Counted from the stretch's first letter, positions 34,250 to 44,200 are shown. The stretch: 64,000 nucleotides of DNA from VGMD01 sp964552055 (GCA_964552055.1 CAZKFL010000006.1:3167-67166), one strand, 5' to 3'. Notes: a model not told the origin generated them from the letters alone. Numbers and translations: made by a program.

Positions 34250-37219
34250 TCATAAAATTAAGGGTAAGACATCTACAATTGAAGGGGACCAGTTGAGGCC
34301 TTTTGTGTAGACGATTTGAGAGGCTATGCGGCAGGCAATGATTGCTTTTTGGTGCATGGGGGGGATGTTTTTAAGGATTCTGTCTTTGTATTTTTCTCGA
34401 AAGAGGGGAAGGCAGTGAGCGATAAGAGCTTTGATCAGTGGGTTAGAAGGATCAGCTTCTAGAGTTTGGGTTTCTAGATAGTCCAGAATTTGATAGGTAA
34501 ATGTATTGATTTTTTTTGAGATGAGATCTGAGACTTCTGTAAGAGGTCTACTTCCTTTTGCGGAAAGTAGTAAATTTGCTTCAAGGCTTGCTTTTTCTTC
34601 TATAAATGCCAAAACTTCTGGCATGATGTTTGGCTTCTCTCTAATAAACTCTTCTTCAGTAAGTATCAAACCTGCTAGAACTTCTAGTGATGAACAGATC
34701 ACACCGCCTTTATTGGCCGAGCTGTCTTTAATGATGAGCACTCCTTTTTTTTCTAATTCCGATCTTGCGTCCGGAGTGAGATAGAGGTTTGCTCCTTCCA
34801 CAATTGCCTTTGAGCTCGGCTCTCCACTGGGAAGCAGAAAATCTTTCCAGTTTGCTTTGTTAAGGGTTCTTGGTCTGCCTCCAGCTGGGATAAAAACATC
34901 GGCAACAACCTTATGAAGATTATGACTATAAAGGTGATGAGTCTCGTTTCCTCCAAGATAGTCGTGAACTACTTTCCCATTTTCCTTGCGATAGAGAAGA
35001 GTTTGTGTGGCATAAGAAGTCTCTTCTTTTTTTGTTTGTAGATCTAAAAGAAATCCTTTTTCGGAAAGTTTTTCAGGGGGGTAGAACCTGATGGATTTTT
35101 CTGTTTTGAAAAGCTTTGTAATTTCTTCTAGATCAAGACCCTCTGGATCATACATAGTGCCTGATACATCCGTAATCGCAACTAATTTGGCTGTTTTTGG
35201 ATAGAATCTATAGAGATTGTATAATTGATTGCCTGCAACATCGCCATCGGGGCCTCCAGAAATTTTTATGGTGAAGGGATCAACCTCTGGATTGATACCC
35301 ATAGATTCTAAAAGCTTATGCATATAGACGTTTACTCCAAAGGAAGTTACGCCAAATTCTTTGTGATTAATCCCGCATGTGGGTTTGCTGGAGATAAATG
35401 CTACTCCTGGTTTGTATCCTACTTTTTTGCTGTATGCGGCAATCCATTCAATCATACAGTTATGCATATTCTCATCTGGACCAAAGTAGAGGTATTCGGG
35501 CTTTTTGTAATAATCAATGATGTCTTTACCTTTTAGAGTGCCATCGTCTTCACAATTTACAAGTGTCAAAATAGAGTCAACATAGGCTCTTTGTGATTGG
35601 TAGAGAAAAACTGTTCGCTTTTCATTTAGAAATACTTGGAGTTTTGCCTCAATCTCCTTTTCACTTAATTTGGCAAGAAGCAATTCTTTACGGTATATTC
35701 CGGATTCAATAGCAAGTTCATCGAAGGGCTCTACAAATATGACGCCTTTTGCTCCGCCTTCTGGTATATCTTTGTTTTTTTTCTGCTGCGTATAGGCAAG
35801 GTTATAACACTCAGAAAATATATTTAATCTTTCCCACGCTGCTTGTTCGGATCTTCCTGGAAGAATGGTTCGAATTCCTCCGCGCGATAAATCTTTAAAT
35901 CGTAAATGAAAGCCAAAGAAAGACTTACCTTTAATAAAAAAGAGGGCATAGGGGAGTTCGGGAAATTTTTGTTCCCGATCAAAAGGAAGTGTGTCTAGAA
36001 TTTCAGGATTTAACCTAAAGGCAAAAGCTGCCTTATTATTCCGATAAAAGTTTGTCTTTTGCGTATAATCAATTATATATAAAGCAGTTCTAAGAATATG
36101 CTTTCGTCTAGTATCTACAGTTAGATTTCCTGTATCTAATTTATCAACAAGCGATAAAAAGTTTGACTTAGCATCAGTAAATTCCTGATAATTAGAGTGT
36201 ACGGGATGGAATTTTAACTCAAATATATGTGTAAGCTCTTCTGTAAGTTCAGGATGCCTTGTTAGTCCCTCTTCAACGCTATTTTCTGAAAAAAGGTTTA
36301 CATCTACATGAAGAAGTAGTTGATGAGCAAGAGCGCCAAATAGCCTTGTAAGGTTTGCTTGATTTCCCCTCATGCGTCCCGTATCTACAAATGTAGATTC
36401 GATCCGATCACCTTCTTCAAAATACTTCAACGTTGCAAGCTCTTGAATAAAGTCTTTAACATCAGTTGCTTCCCATGCAGCTTTGTTTTCTCCTCCATGC
36501 AAGGCTAGTGACATCAAGAGCACATTTTCACTTTTCGCTAGCTGGATGTAAGCAGCGCTGACCCGTTTCATCACCAGATTATGCCGCAAAATCATCTTTG
36601 CAAGTTTGTATAAAAAGCTGTACTTCTGCGTGTTGCGCCATGCAAATACAATCTGCATCGATGGAAGCTCTTTCTCACCACTCTTCCAATTTTCGTTATA
36701 CTTTACTTCGCATTGAATCTGATCATCATCCTTGGCCTTTGAAAACATGTCTAAAAGCAAAGCTCGGCGCTCACTTGTCAAGCTTCTAGAAAAACTCGAG
36801 GGTAAGTGCGGCTCTGAATCTTTAACAATAGCTTCTTCCTTAAACTGCGTATAATGCAAAACCGCAATCCGCAAATTCTCCTTGGCACCCGGAAGAGGTA
36901 GAGGCGCATTCGAAATAAACGTCCGATACCCCTTGATTCCAAAGAACCTATAATGCTTCAAAATTCTCACATCCGCATCCGGACTATCCAAGCAAAGAAC
37001 AATCGAGCAATTTTCAAAATGCACCTGCACAAAATCGCCTTGTAAATTGAAACCCATCAGGTTATGAACAACTGTCATCACCTGCGATCGCTCAAACTCC
37101 TCAAAGAAGGCCGGCGGCATATGCTTTTCTAAATAGAGATAGAATTTCTCAAATTCCTGGCTTTCTTGGCTAATTGCAGCTGCTAGATCCACCCTCGAAA
37201 ATTTACCCGCTTTTTCCAT
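34250..37219 (-). CDS. Large NAD-type glutamate dehydrogenase
   Basis: Interconverts glutamate and 2-oxoglutarate plus ammonia. 989 aa, belonging to the ~110-kDa class rather than the usual 450-aa enzyme. The catalytic Glu/Leu dehydrogenase core starts near residue 420 with DLSRGGIRTILPGR and has the active lysine in PEGGAKGVIF. TCGINHKEFGVTSFGVNVY and GGPDGDVAGNQL follow, then a Rossmann domain and a C-terminal helical part. The N-terminal ~400 residues are the regulatory extension of this class. It would let the cell burn host glutamate. Single gene with no operon partner seen. Confidence 0.9.
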   Translation of the reverse strand: MEKAGKFSRVDLAAAISQESQEFEKFYLYLEKHMPPAFFEEFERSQVMTVVHNLMGFNLQGDFVQVHFENCSIVLCLDSPDADVRILKHYRFFGIKGYRTFISNAPLPLPGAKENLRIAVLHYTQFKEEAIVKDSEPHLPSSFSRSLTSERRALLLDMFSKAKDDDQIQCEVKYNENWKSGEKELPSMQIVFAWRNTQKYSFLYKLAKMILRHNLVMKRVSAAYIQLAKSENVLLMSLALHGGENKAAWEATDVKDFIQELATLKYFEEGDRIESTFVDTGRMRGNQANLTRLFGALAHQLLLHVDVNLFSENSVEEGLTRHPELTEELTHIFELKFHPVHSNYQEFTDAKSNFLSLVDKLDTGNLTVDTRRKHILRTALYIIDYTQKTNFYRNNKAAFAFRLNPEILDTLPFDREQKFPELPYALFFIKGKSFFGFHLRFKDLSRGGIRTILPGRSEQAAWERLNIFSECYNLAYTQQKKNKDIPEGGAKGVIFVEPFDELAIESGIYRKELLLAKLSEKEIEAKLQVFLNEKRTVFLYQSQRAYVDSILTLVNCEDDGTLKGKDIIDYYKKPEYLYFGPDENMHNCMIEWIAAYSKKVGYKPGVAFISSKPTCGINHKEFGVTSFGVNVYMHKLLESMGINPEVDPFTIKISGGPDGDVAGNQLYNLYRFYPKTAKLVAITDVSGTMYDPEGLDLEEITKLFKTEKSIRFYPPEKLSEKGFLLDLQTKKEETSYATQTLLYRKENGKVVHDYLGGNETHHLYSHNLHKVVADVFIPAGGRPRTLNKANWKDFLLPSGEPSSKAIVEGANLYLTPDARSELEKKGVLIIKDSSANKGGVICSSLEVLAGLILTEEEFIREKPNIMPEVLAFIEEKASLEANLLLSAKGSRPLTEVSDLISKKINTFTYQILDYLETQTLEADPSNPLIKALIAHCLPLFREKYKDRILKNIPPMHQKAIIACRIASQIVYTKGLNWSPSIVDVLPLIL

Positions 37220-37305
37220 ACTTCCCTAATAATAAGCATTGTAAGTAATTTATGGGTGTCCACACCCTCTTTTAAGCATACAAATCACCGAAATAGGCGC
37301 AAGAG

Positions 37306-37965
37306 TTACAAGTCATAGGTTATATTTCCTTGACCGTTACCATAGATCCTTGCTTTTATGTGAAGTTTATCTAATGGATAGTACAATAGATTTTCTTTAA
37401 TAATAAATTCAGCTAGCTTTTGCTCCAAATTTATCATATTTTTTTCCATCTGCTTCATATCTAGGTTGTTGATAAACTTCTTGAAGTGCTTCCATTTGAG
37501 AGCAAAGCATCCAGTAAAAACTTGATTATCCATCCATTTTATATAACTATCAAATCCTGTGTTTGTTTTAATCAGATCAATTAAAAATGAGTCATATAGA
37601 ACGTAGCGACCTGTGATTTTAACAATCATATCATCATCGCTAAAAGGTAGACAGTGAAGAGAGTGTTTTAGAGAGAGGGCCTCATTAACCCCAATATTTT
37701 TAAAGGAGAGGTTGTTTTTTTGGGGATAACAGATTTTTTTAGTGAGTTCCTCATAAAACGAATGCTGAATATTAGTAGCTTCGATAATCCATGGATCTAA
37801 TCCAAAATTTCTTAACATGTGAAAGCTATTTAAATATTCTGTTTTTCTAAGTTCATATTGATTTATAAGAAGAGCGCTTGTAAATATAACTTCTATATTT
37901 TGACAATGAAGAATCTTAAAGGAAAATGTGAAAAGAATTAAAAATTTAAGTTTCATGTTACTCAT
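37306..37965 (-). CDS. Exported protein resembling a glycosyltransferase domain, 219 aa
   Basis: An N-terminal signal peptide (KLKFLILFTFSFKILHCQN) is clear. The rest resembles small nucleotide-sugar-using enzymes: NEALSLKHSLHCL followed by DDDMIVKITGRYVLYDSF, where a DDD triplet and a KxTGRY motif are suggestive, but I cannot name the family with certainty. Start is ATG 37965 or ATG 37956 (MKLKFL). The gene faces away from an assembly gap and heads the cluster of sugar/methyl-transfer genes 37.3-41.5 kb. Exported location is unusual for such enzymes. Confidence 0.55.
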   Translation of the reverse strand: MSNMKLKFLILFTFSFKILHCQNIEVIFTSALLINQYELRKTEYLNSFHMLRNFGLDPWIIEATNIQHSFYEELTKKICYPQKNNLSFKNIGVNEALSLKHSLHCLPFSDDDMIVKITGRYVLYDSFLIDLIKTNTGFDSYIKWMDNQVFTGCFALKWKHFKKFINNLDMKQMEKNMINLEQKLAEFIIKENLLYYPLDKLHIKARIYGNGQGNITYDL

Positions 37966-38006
37966 CTGGATTTCAAACAGCTATGGGGAATTTATAGAGG
38001 AAGTTA

Positions 38007-38016
38007 NNNNNNNNNN
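38007..38016. other. Assembly gap (10 N)
   Basis: Ten undetermined bases. The true length of missing sequence is unknown. The start of the next gene and possibly other genes are lost here. Confidence 0.99.
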
Positions 38017-39188
38017 CTACTTCTTTGCAAGAGATGGGATATGAAAGTTTCGCAATTTGGAATCCGAATAGCGTCTATGACAAGGAATACTTAGATGAGA
38101 TTTACTCATATAGTAATCCCGAAGCACGTGTTTTGCTTATTAATAATGAGTTGGATGCACAAACGATTTTAGGTGTTAAGAAAACCAATGCAGAATACGT
38201 CTATGCTCCTGATAGTCACGGAATATATGCGCTTTATTTAATCGATAATATTCCACTTCCATCTGCATCTCTGCTTCAATCCCAACCTGTATCGATTGTA
38301 ACTGCGCCTATTGGAAAAAATCCCCAAGCATTTTGGAGTCATAAAGCAGTGGTTAGATCAATTCAAAATGGATTGCTATCGATAGGAGCGATACACAATT
38401 GTAATCCTAGATCTATTAAGAAATTATACCCTCATGTTTTAGTGCTATGTAATGATGAGCCTGCGATTCAAATGCTCAATTTTAAAAATGCAGGAAATAT
38501 TCAGAAAGTGTTTTTGGGTCCGAATTATACCTTTGATTCTACAACTTTACATCTTTTTGGTATGAACATATGTGATGGCTGGCTTGTACCATCTCTTTGG
38601 ACAAAAAATGAGATTTCGAAAATTAATAAAAAAATGAAAGATAGAATTCAAATATGGAAAACTGGGGTAGATATTAATCATTGGCAGCCGGAGTGTACAA
38701 ATAAGGAGAGGGAAGTGCTTTTATATGATAAATATGATTCAAAATTTTTTATTGACTCCATAAAGCAATTACTTAATTCTTTTGGTTGGAATGTAACATT
38801 GATTAAATATGGAGAGTATTCGGAAGCTGCTTACAAATATATTTTAAATAAAGCTGTTTTTGCTGTAATTGTCTCTCCTTCTGAGTCTCAAGGAATTGCT
38901 CTAGCTGAGGCTTGGGCAATGAATGTACCAACTCTAGTTTGGGATAACAGAGGACTATTTACTTTTAATCACTTCTATCAAAGTAATTCTGCTCCTTTCT
39001 TAAATCCCAATGTCGGTCTTCGCTGGAAAAACTTAACTGAATTAGAGGGGATTTTAAGTTGTATCGATGAGACTCTGACAAGCTTTTCTCCAAGAAAATG
39101 GGTGATGAGAAATATGTCTGACGAAGTCTCTGCTCTTGATTTATTGTTGCTGTTTAAGGATGTGCCTTGCGTAAATATCACCCCATAA
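38017..39188 (+). CDS. GT-B-type glycosyltransferase, 5' end lost in gap
   Basis: The frame is open from the gap edge, so the start is missing; at least 390 codons remain. Near residue 275, AVIVSPSESQGIALAEAWAM and VPTLVWD match the donor-binding part of GT-B glycosyltransferases (E-x7-E type region), and the upstream part VPSLWTKNEISKIN...KTGVDINHWQP also fits this fold. It transfers a sugar from a nucleotide or lipid donor; acceptor unknown. Its 3' end overlaps the convergent methyltransferase gene by 48 nt. Whether it has a signal peptide like its neighbours cannot be seen. Confidence 0.8.
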
Positions 39189-40586
39189 TAGTTTTTCAGG
39201 AATATTGGATAGCTTTTCTATTAAAGACTCTCCATCTGTAAAAGTTTTAAGATAAAAAGATGGATTTTCCCCGATTGTAAAATTAAATTCAGTCATACCT
39301 AGAGATTCTAAATAGGAAATAATTTTAGCGGTTTCTTCCAGGAACTCCTTGGTATATTCGATAGAGATGAGTGGAATAGGCCTTGTTAGCCCTTTCAATA
39401 CGGAGTATTCAAATCCTTCAACATCTATCTTGCAATAATCGGGCATGCCGTATTCTTCAATTAATATATCAAGTGTTGTTCCTTGCACCATTTCCTTTTT
39501 ATCCCAAATTTGATTAGAAAATCTACCTTGATTCCAATGGTTGCTGCAGGTAGAAAGTGTGGGAGCATCACTGCAGATGTTAATTTCAATGGGGCCCTCA
39601 TGATTATTTAAACAATTGGGAATAATCTTAACATAAGGGTTTTTTGAGAATTTCTTATTTAGAATTTGCAGACAAGAGGATTGAGGTTCAATAGCAAGAA
39701 CCGTTTTCGGGGAAAGTTTTAGAAAACTCTCTGTTTTTTCTCCTGTATGAGCTCCAACATCGAAAATAACAGCATTTTCAGGAATCAAATCCATAAAAGT
39801 ATTAGTTCTTAAAATCATTTGATTAAGATATTTTTCAAATTCATTGCACCATCCTTGCCACATGAGAACTTCAGAAGGTGTATTATCGACCATGCTTAGT
39901 TTTAAAATTTCTTTCCCTCTGTTTTTAAGATCTTCGATGGACAGTTGAGATTTTTTATGAGCAATTACTTCGATATTATCCAAGCATTGCCAATTAAAAC
40001 AACGAATTGAAGAAACATTAAATCCAATTTGATTAAGGATGTATATAAATTTATCTTTGCTCCATCCATCCCAATGTAAGGCCCATGAAGCTTCTTGGGA
40101 ACCGTAAAGATGTCGAATAATAACTTGCTTTTTTTCAAAAGATTGTTCTTTTAGATAACGCTTAATCCCATTTGCAAAATCAGGGGTTTCAATAACAAGC
40201 TCACCCTCATTTTCTAACCAATAATGCCATGCGCAAAGAAGCGCAATACTTATAGGTCTAGAAAAATGCTCAAACATGTGGTGATTTTCAATTGTGTTAA
40301 TAACACCCTCAGAAAATTGAAGTTTAAGGATATCACTATAGTAGTCAGCCGCTTCATGCAAATGAAGAGGGCGATTATCCATTGGAAAATCAATATTAAT
40401 ATACCCATTTTTATGTACCTCGCCACAACCGAGATGGAGCTTAGGATGCTCACCGAAATAAATTAAATTTCTATCAGTTAAGTCAGAATATGTGTCTGCA
40501 TTTGCACTAGAGTAAAAAATGAAAACAAGAGATTGAAAGATAAATTTTGTTATTTTAAAAAGAGTCATATTAGAATTCCTGTTCAT
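39141..40586 (-). CDS. Two-domain SAM methyltransferase (class I plus FkbM type) with signal peptide
   Basis: Residues about 45-200 form a class I methyltransferase-like domain: LHLGCGEVHKNGYINID, then an acidic EHFSRP region. Residues about 255-470 are an FkbM-type domain: VIFDVGAHTGEKTESFLKL, IEPQ, and DYCKIDVEGFEYSVLKGL. FkbM enzymes O-methylate sugars or polyketides. The N-terminus (LFKITKFIFQSLVFIFYSSANA) looks like a signal peptide ending ANA-D, odd for a SAM enzyme. Start ATG 40586 or 40568. It follows the GT-D gene after 10 nt in one operon. Confidence 0.82.
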   Translation of the reverse strand: MNRNSNMTLFKITKFIFQSLVFIFYSSANADTYSDLTDRNLIYFGEHPKLHLGCGEVHKNGYINIDFPMDNRPLHLHEAADYYSDILKLQFSEGVINTIENHHMFEHFSRPISIALLCAWHYWLENEGELVIETPDFANGIKRYLKEQSFEKKQVIIRHLYGSQEASWALHWDGWSKDKFIYILNQIGFNVSSIRCFNWQCLDNIEVIAHKKSQLSIEDLKNRGKEILKLSMVDNTPSEVLMWQGWCNEFEKYLNQMILRTNTFMDLIPENAVIFDVGAHTGEKTESFLKLSPKTVLAIEPQSSCLQILNKKFSKNPYVKIIPNCLNNHEGPIEINICSDAPTLSTCSNHWNQGRFSNQIWDKKEMVQGTTLDILIEEYGMPDYCKIDVEGFEYSVLKGLTRPIPLISIEYTKEFLEETAKIISYLESLGMTEFNFTIGENPSFYLKTFTDGESLIEKLSNIPEKLLWGDIYARHILKQQQ

Positions 40587-40596
40587 TGTAAATTGG

Positions 40597-41457
40597 TCAC
40601 TGTAGAGTATTATTACTTAATTTTTCAAGAAAGTCATTACAATTGAACTTGGTTAGTTCTATCCAAGCTCTTTTTTGAGTTTGCGGGGAAAATTTCCATG
40701 CTTCAGAGAGGGCATCCATTAAACTGCCAAAATCAAATATAAATATATTGTCATGTTTATTATACAATCTTTTTGCAAGTGCTCTTCCTGATATCCCCAT
40801 AGAAATAATAATGACCTTATAATCGCTATTTTTTGATAAAAGGAGATTGCACGATTGTTCTATTGCATCAATTTCTTGGTATGCATTGCTTTCGGGGGTT
40901 TGAATAAAATTACAGTTATCACCGAAAAGTAGATTTTTTAAATGTATAGGAATGTGCTTATTTCCTATCAAGAGAAATGGATTTGACTTCTTTAGGAATA
41001 AAAGAAAATCAATACATAAATCCTGAAATTCTATAGCTGCAAAAGCGAGAGCTACGGGAGAGTAAATCTTATCAATTGGTTTCCAGTACCTTTTTGCTAA
41101 TCGGAGTGTTTCTTTACATGTGTCGGAAGGACATTCATGATTGCCAGGAAACATTCCTTCTTCAAATCCTCCAAAGTCTTTATGATGTAAGGGTAAACAT
41201 TTCAATACATGATTACCCCTAAGGCGAATTGCTTCTTGAAGTTCTTTTTGAAGCAATCTGCTGCTAATTTGGTGTGAATCACTTCTTACTCCATTCATTA
41301 CAAACAAATCCCCGTCACCAAATCTAAGATAAACACCTTTTTCTTTAGAATTGATGATTTCTCGAATTTCTTCAAGTGTGTCTCTTGTTTGAAAAAAAGT
41401 ATAATTTTCGCTAATAATTGGTTTTAAAATGAATAGAAAAAAGAGTAGGAATTTCAT
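40597..41457 (-). CDS. GT-D-fold glycosyltransferase-like protein with signal peptide
   Basis: Resembles the DUF1792/GT-D family: early block GVYLRFGDGDLFVMNG (residues about 40-55) followed by LLIGNK and VIISMGISGRALAKRL. GT-D enzymes extend glycans on proteins or polymers. The start is ATG 41457 (MKFLLFFLFILKPIISEN), a clean signal peptide, giving 286 aa; the frame is open 24 codons upstream but those lie within the ATPase gene. The ATG overlaps the P1B-4 ATPase stop as ATGA, so its translation is coupled to it. The acceptor is unknown. Confidence 0.75.
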   Translation of the reverse strand: MKFLLFFLFILKPIISENYTFFQTRDTLEEIREIINSKEKGVYLRFGDGDLFVMNGVRSDSHQISSRLLQKELQEAIRLRGNHVLKCLPLHHKDFGGFEEGMFPGNHECPSDTCKETLRLAKRYWKPIDKIYSPVALAFAAIEFQDLCIDFLLFLKKSNPFLLIGNKHIPIHLKNLLFGDNCNFIQTPESNAYQEIDAIEQSCNLLLSKNSDYKVIIISMGISGRALAKRLYNKHDNIFIFDFGSLMDALSEAWKFSPQTQKRAWIELTKFNCNDFLEKLSNNTLQ

Positions 41458-43415
41458 TTGATAAATAACCTTAGGGAGTTGAGGCCGACGAGGACGGTGC
41501 TGCCTTCGTGCATTATGACGGCGAGCCAAAGGGGAATGAGGCCGAGGAGGGAGAGGCTTGTTGCGAGGAGGATGATTGCAAGGGCAAAGATGACGTTTTG
41601 GTGGACGATGCGGAGGGTTTGGTGGGCTTTTTTGTGGAGCCAGGAGATGAGGGAGAGGTCGTCGCGGAGTAGCACTACGTCGGCTGCTTCGATTGCGGTG
41701 GCGCTTCCGATTGTACCCATTGCGATGCCAACCATGGCGGAGGTGAGGGCGGGGGCGTCGTTGATGCCGTCGCCGACCATCATGAGGGGCGCTTCTAGGC
41801 TGAGTTCTCGAATTTTGGAGAGTTTGTTTTCAGGAGAGAGTTCTGAGTAAATATGGGTGATTCCAACTGCATTTCCGACAAAGGTTGCGTTCTCTTTGTG
41901 GTCGCCTGTGAGCATGACAATTTTGAGTTTTTCTTTGAGTTTTCGGATAGTGTCTGCAATTCCGGGGCGGAGTTCGTCAGAGAAATGGAAAATAAGAATG
42001 GTATCTTGGTAGAGTAGAAGAGAAATAATATGGCCAGCATGGGTGAGTTTATCTCTAATTTGGGATTGCTTATTTTGAGATTCAATCAATGAAAGGATGT
42101 ATTCAGGGCTACCAATGAAGGCTTTTTCAGTTTGGATCATGCCTTCGACCCCTTTTCCGGAAATTACTTTAACTTGCGATAGGGGTTTTTGGGGAATGTT
42201 TTTGGATTCGGCAAATTTAATGATTGCTTCGGCAATCGGGTGGTGAGCTGCTCTTTCAAGTCCTGCGGCAATTGCAATTGCTTCATTTTTCGTCAATGCT
42301 GTGCCGATAATTTCTACGTTTGTGCAGGTCAGGTTGCCAGTTGTGAGGGTTCCAGTTTTATCAAAGGCAAGAATTTTGCATTTGGCAAGGGCATCGAGGA
42401 CAATACCTCCTTTTAGCAATATCCCTTTACGTGCGCAGACGGAAATGGCGCTTAGGTATGCAGTCGGGGTTGCGATGATTAAAGCGCAAGGTGATGCGGC
42501 AATCAGAAATGCAAGCGCTCTATAGATTGAGCCTCCTTTTCCTATATAGGGCATCCAATGGAAAATCAGGGGAAGAAAGAGGCCGAAGCTCAATGCGAGC
42601 AAAATAATTGTGCTTGCATACTGCCTGCTAAAACGGCTGAGAATTCTTTCTAATTGAGGCTTAGATTCTCCAGCTTCTGTTATAAGGCGGATAATTTTTG
42701 AGAGTGTCGATTCAGCGCTTGTTTTTGTTACTTCTAGGGTTAAGCTTCCATCTGTATTAAGGGCACCTGCGGGGACTTCGTCACCGACTTTTTTGGAAAC
42801 TGGGACGCTTTCTCCCGTAAGATGAGAAAGGTTAATATAGGTGTTTCCTTCGATTACAATTCCATCTAGCGGGACAATTTCGCCTGCTTTTACGAGAATT
42901 TTTGTGCCAAGAGCAATTTCTCGAACCGATTTTGGATAAACAGATCCGTCCGGATTGACAATATAGGCAGTTGTTGGGGAAAGCTTGTGCAACGCATTTA
43001 GCGCTCCCTTTGTCTTCTGGGTGACAGTCTCTTCTAACGACTCAGATAAAGAGAAGAGAACAAGTAGGAGCCCTCCTTCAAGTTCGGCTCCAATGCCAAC
43101 CGATAAAAGGGCTGCAAGAGTCATAAGAACTTGAATATTCACATCGAAATCAAATAGGTCTTCTAAAGATCGAATGAGTGATGGTGTTCCCGCTAAAAAA
43201 TAAACAAAGACGAGAAAAAATGAGGAAAGTGCAAATGAATATTTACTTGTCGCATAGGCTGCTATCAAAAAAAGTAAGGCAAAAACAGAGCCAAGCAGTG
43301 CAACATGTTTGCCCCATTTGCGTGAATCGCTTGTAATAAAAGGATTAGCCGACTCTTCATAACCTGATGAAAAGTATTCCTCAAGAGCATAAGGCGAAAC
43401 CGTCTTTATCTTCAT
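41454..43415 (-). CDS. P1B-4-type heavy-metal-exporting ATPase
   Basis: Membrane pump for divalent metals. TGES loop as LTGESVPV, phosphorylation site DKTGTLT, HP motif HHPIAEAI, hinge GDGINDAP. The metal-site helix carries SPC (AASPCALIIATPTA) and the last helix HEGST, the pair that defines the P1B-4 subclass (Co/Fe/Zn). No N-terminal metal-binding domain. From ATG 43415 (MKIKTVSPYALEEYF) 653 aa; the 20 upstream codons overlap the CCC1-like gene. The start overlaps that gene's stop by ATGA. Orthologue by position of CT727 (annotated zntA in Chlamydia). Confidence 0.93.
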   Translation of the reverse strand: MKIKTVSPYALEEYFSSGYEESANPFITSDSRKWGKHVALLGSVFALLFLIAAYATSKYSFALSSFFLVFVYFLAGTPSLIRSLEDLFDFDVNIQVLMTLAALLSVGIGAELEGGLLLVLFSLSESLEETVTQKTKGALNALHKLSPTTAYIVNPDGSVYPKSVREIALGTKILVKAGEIVPLDGIVIEGNTYINLSHLTGESVPVSKKVGDEVPAGALNTDGSLTLEVTKTSAESTLSKIIRLITEAGESKPQLERILSRFSRQYASTIILLALSFGLFLPLIFHWMPYIGKGGSIYRALAFLIAASPCALIIATPTAYLSAISVCARKGILLKGGIVLDALAKCKILAFDKTGTLTTGNLTCTNVEIIGTALTKNEAIAIAAGLERAAHHPIAEAIIKFAESKNIPQKPLSQVKVISGKGVEGMIQTEKAFIGSPEYILSLIESQNKQSQIRDKLTHAGHIISLLLYQDTILIFHFSDELRPGIADTIRKLKEKLKIVMLTGDHKENATFVGNAVGITHIYSELSPENKLSKIRELSLEAPLMMVGDGINDAPALTSAMVGIAMGTIGSATAIEAADVVLLRDDLSLISWLHKKAHQTLRIVHQNVIFALAIILLATSLSLLGLIPLWLAVIMHEGSTVLVGLNSLRLFIK

Positions 43416-44149
43416 AATAGTTTGGTGAGGAAGTAGGTGGTTGTGACGGCTAGGAAAGTGATTGCTAGGTTCCACACTGTGGCATGGAGGGCTCTGATTT
43501 TTTCGATTTTCGCCATAAAGGCTGATGCAATAAGAATGATCAGGGGGGCGCAGATTAGGATGCCATAGACCGGTGAAAGGTGGAGCGCGCCAAAGAGGAT
43601 TGTATAGGTTAGGAAAAGGCCGATTGCTGTGCCGAGGGCTTGTTTTAGAGGGTGTTCATATGATTCTAGTGAGACACCAAGTTCCTCTTCAAGCATAATG
43701 CCGAGGAGTTTATTGTCATCTGCCATGAGTACGTCAATTACTTTAGAGAGGAGGGGCTCTGTAAAGCCCTTTGCTTTATACATTGCGGTTAGTTCTGATT
43801 TTTCTTCTTCTCGATTGGTTTCGATTTCATTTTTTTCATCTGCGACAAGTTTGTTGATTCGTTCAAGTCTTGCCCAGCCAAGAGATGCGCTGCGACCAAC
43901 TTTCCAAAAGAAAAAACCTGCTAGTACAAGGCACAATAGTAAATGTGTTGATGATGAGCTGATGCCAAGGTTAGTAGTTACAATGGATAAAAGTAAGGCA
44001 AGCAGGGCTGCTTCTCTTGCAGCATCGGCACCTCCGATTAAATGTCCTTCTGCCTCAATGCCATGCGATTCCTTGGAAGCGATGTGACCTTTCAGCCTAG
44101 CTTCTTTGAGGTGATCAAGAACCGGACGTCCTTTAAAATGTGAGTTCAT
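43412..44149 (-). CDS. VIT1/CCC1-family metal transporter-like membrane protein (CT728 position)
   Basis: 245 aa with about five hydrophobic segments split by a charged middle. ELTAMYKAKGFTEPLLSKVI and LLGIMLEEELGVSL resemble the cytoplasmic Fe/Mn-binding segment of VIT1/CCC1 proteins, where Glu and Met bind metal. Those proteins move Fe2+ or Mn2+ across membranes. It is followed by the P1B-4 ATPase with an ATGA overlap, and serS lies 51 nt upstream, as in CT729-CT728-CT727. The pairing of two metal carriers supports a metal-detoxification role. Confidence 0.8.
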   Translation of the reverse strand: MNSHFKGRPVLDHLKEARLKGHIASKESHGIEAEGHLIGGADAAREAALLALLLSIVTTNLGISSSSTHLLLCLVLAGFFFWKVGRSASLGWARLERINKLVADEKNEIETNREEEKSELTAMYKAKGFTEPLLSKVIDVLMADDNKLLGIMLEEELGVSLESYEHPLKQALGTAIGLFLTYTILFGALHLSPVYGILICAPLIILIASAFMAKIEKIRALHATVWNLAITFLAVTTTYFLTKLL

Positions 44150-44200
44150 AAAATAGATTCTAATCGATTCATGAGAAAAAGGAAAGCCCGGAAGAAAGTT

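Noticed and set aside
40597..41529. Longer start for the GT-D protein (basic MARRHNARRQHRPRR leader)
   Set aside because: The leader is the P-type ATPase end read in another frame; ATG 41457 starts a clean signal peptide and overlaps the ATPase stop as ATGA.
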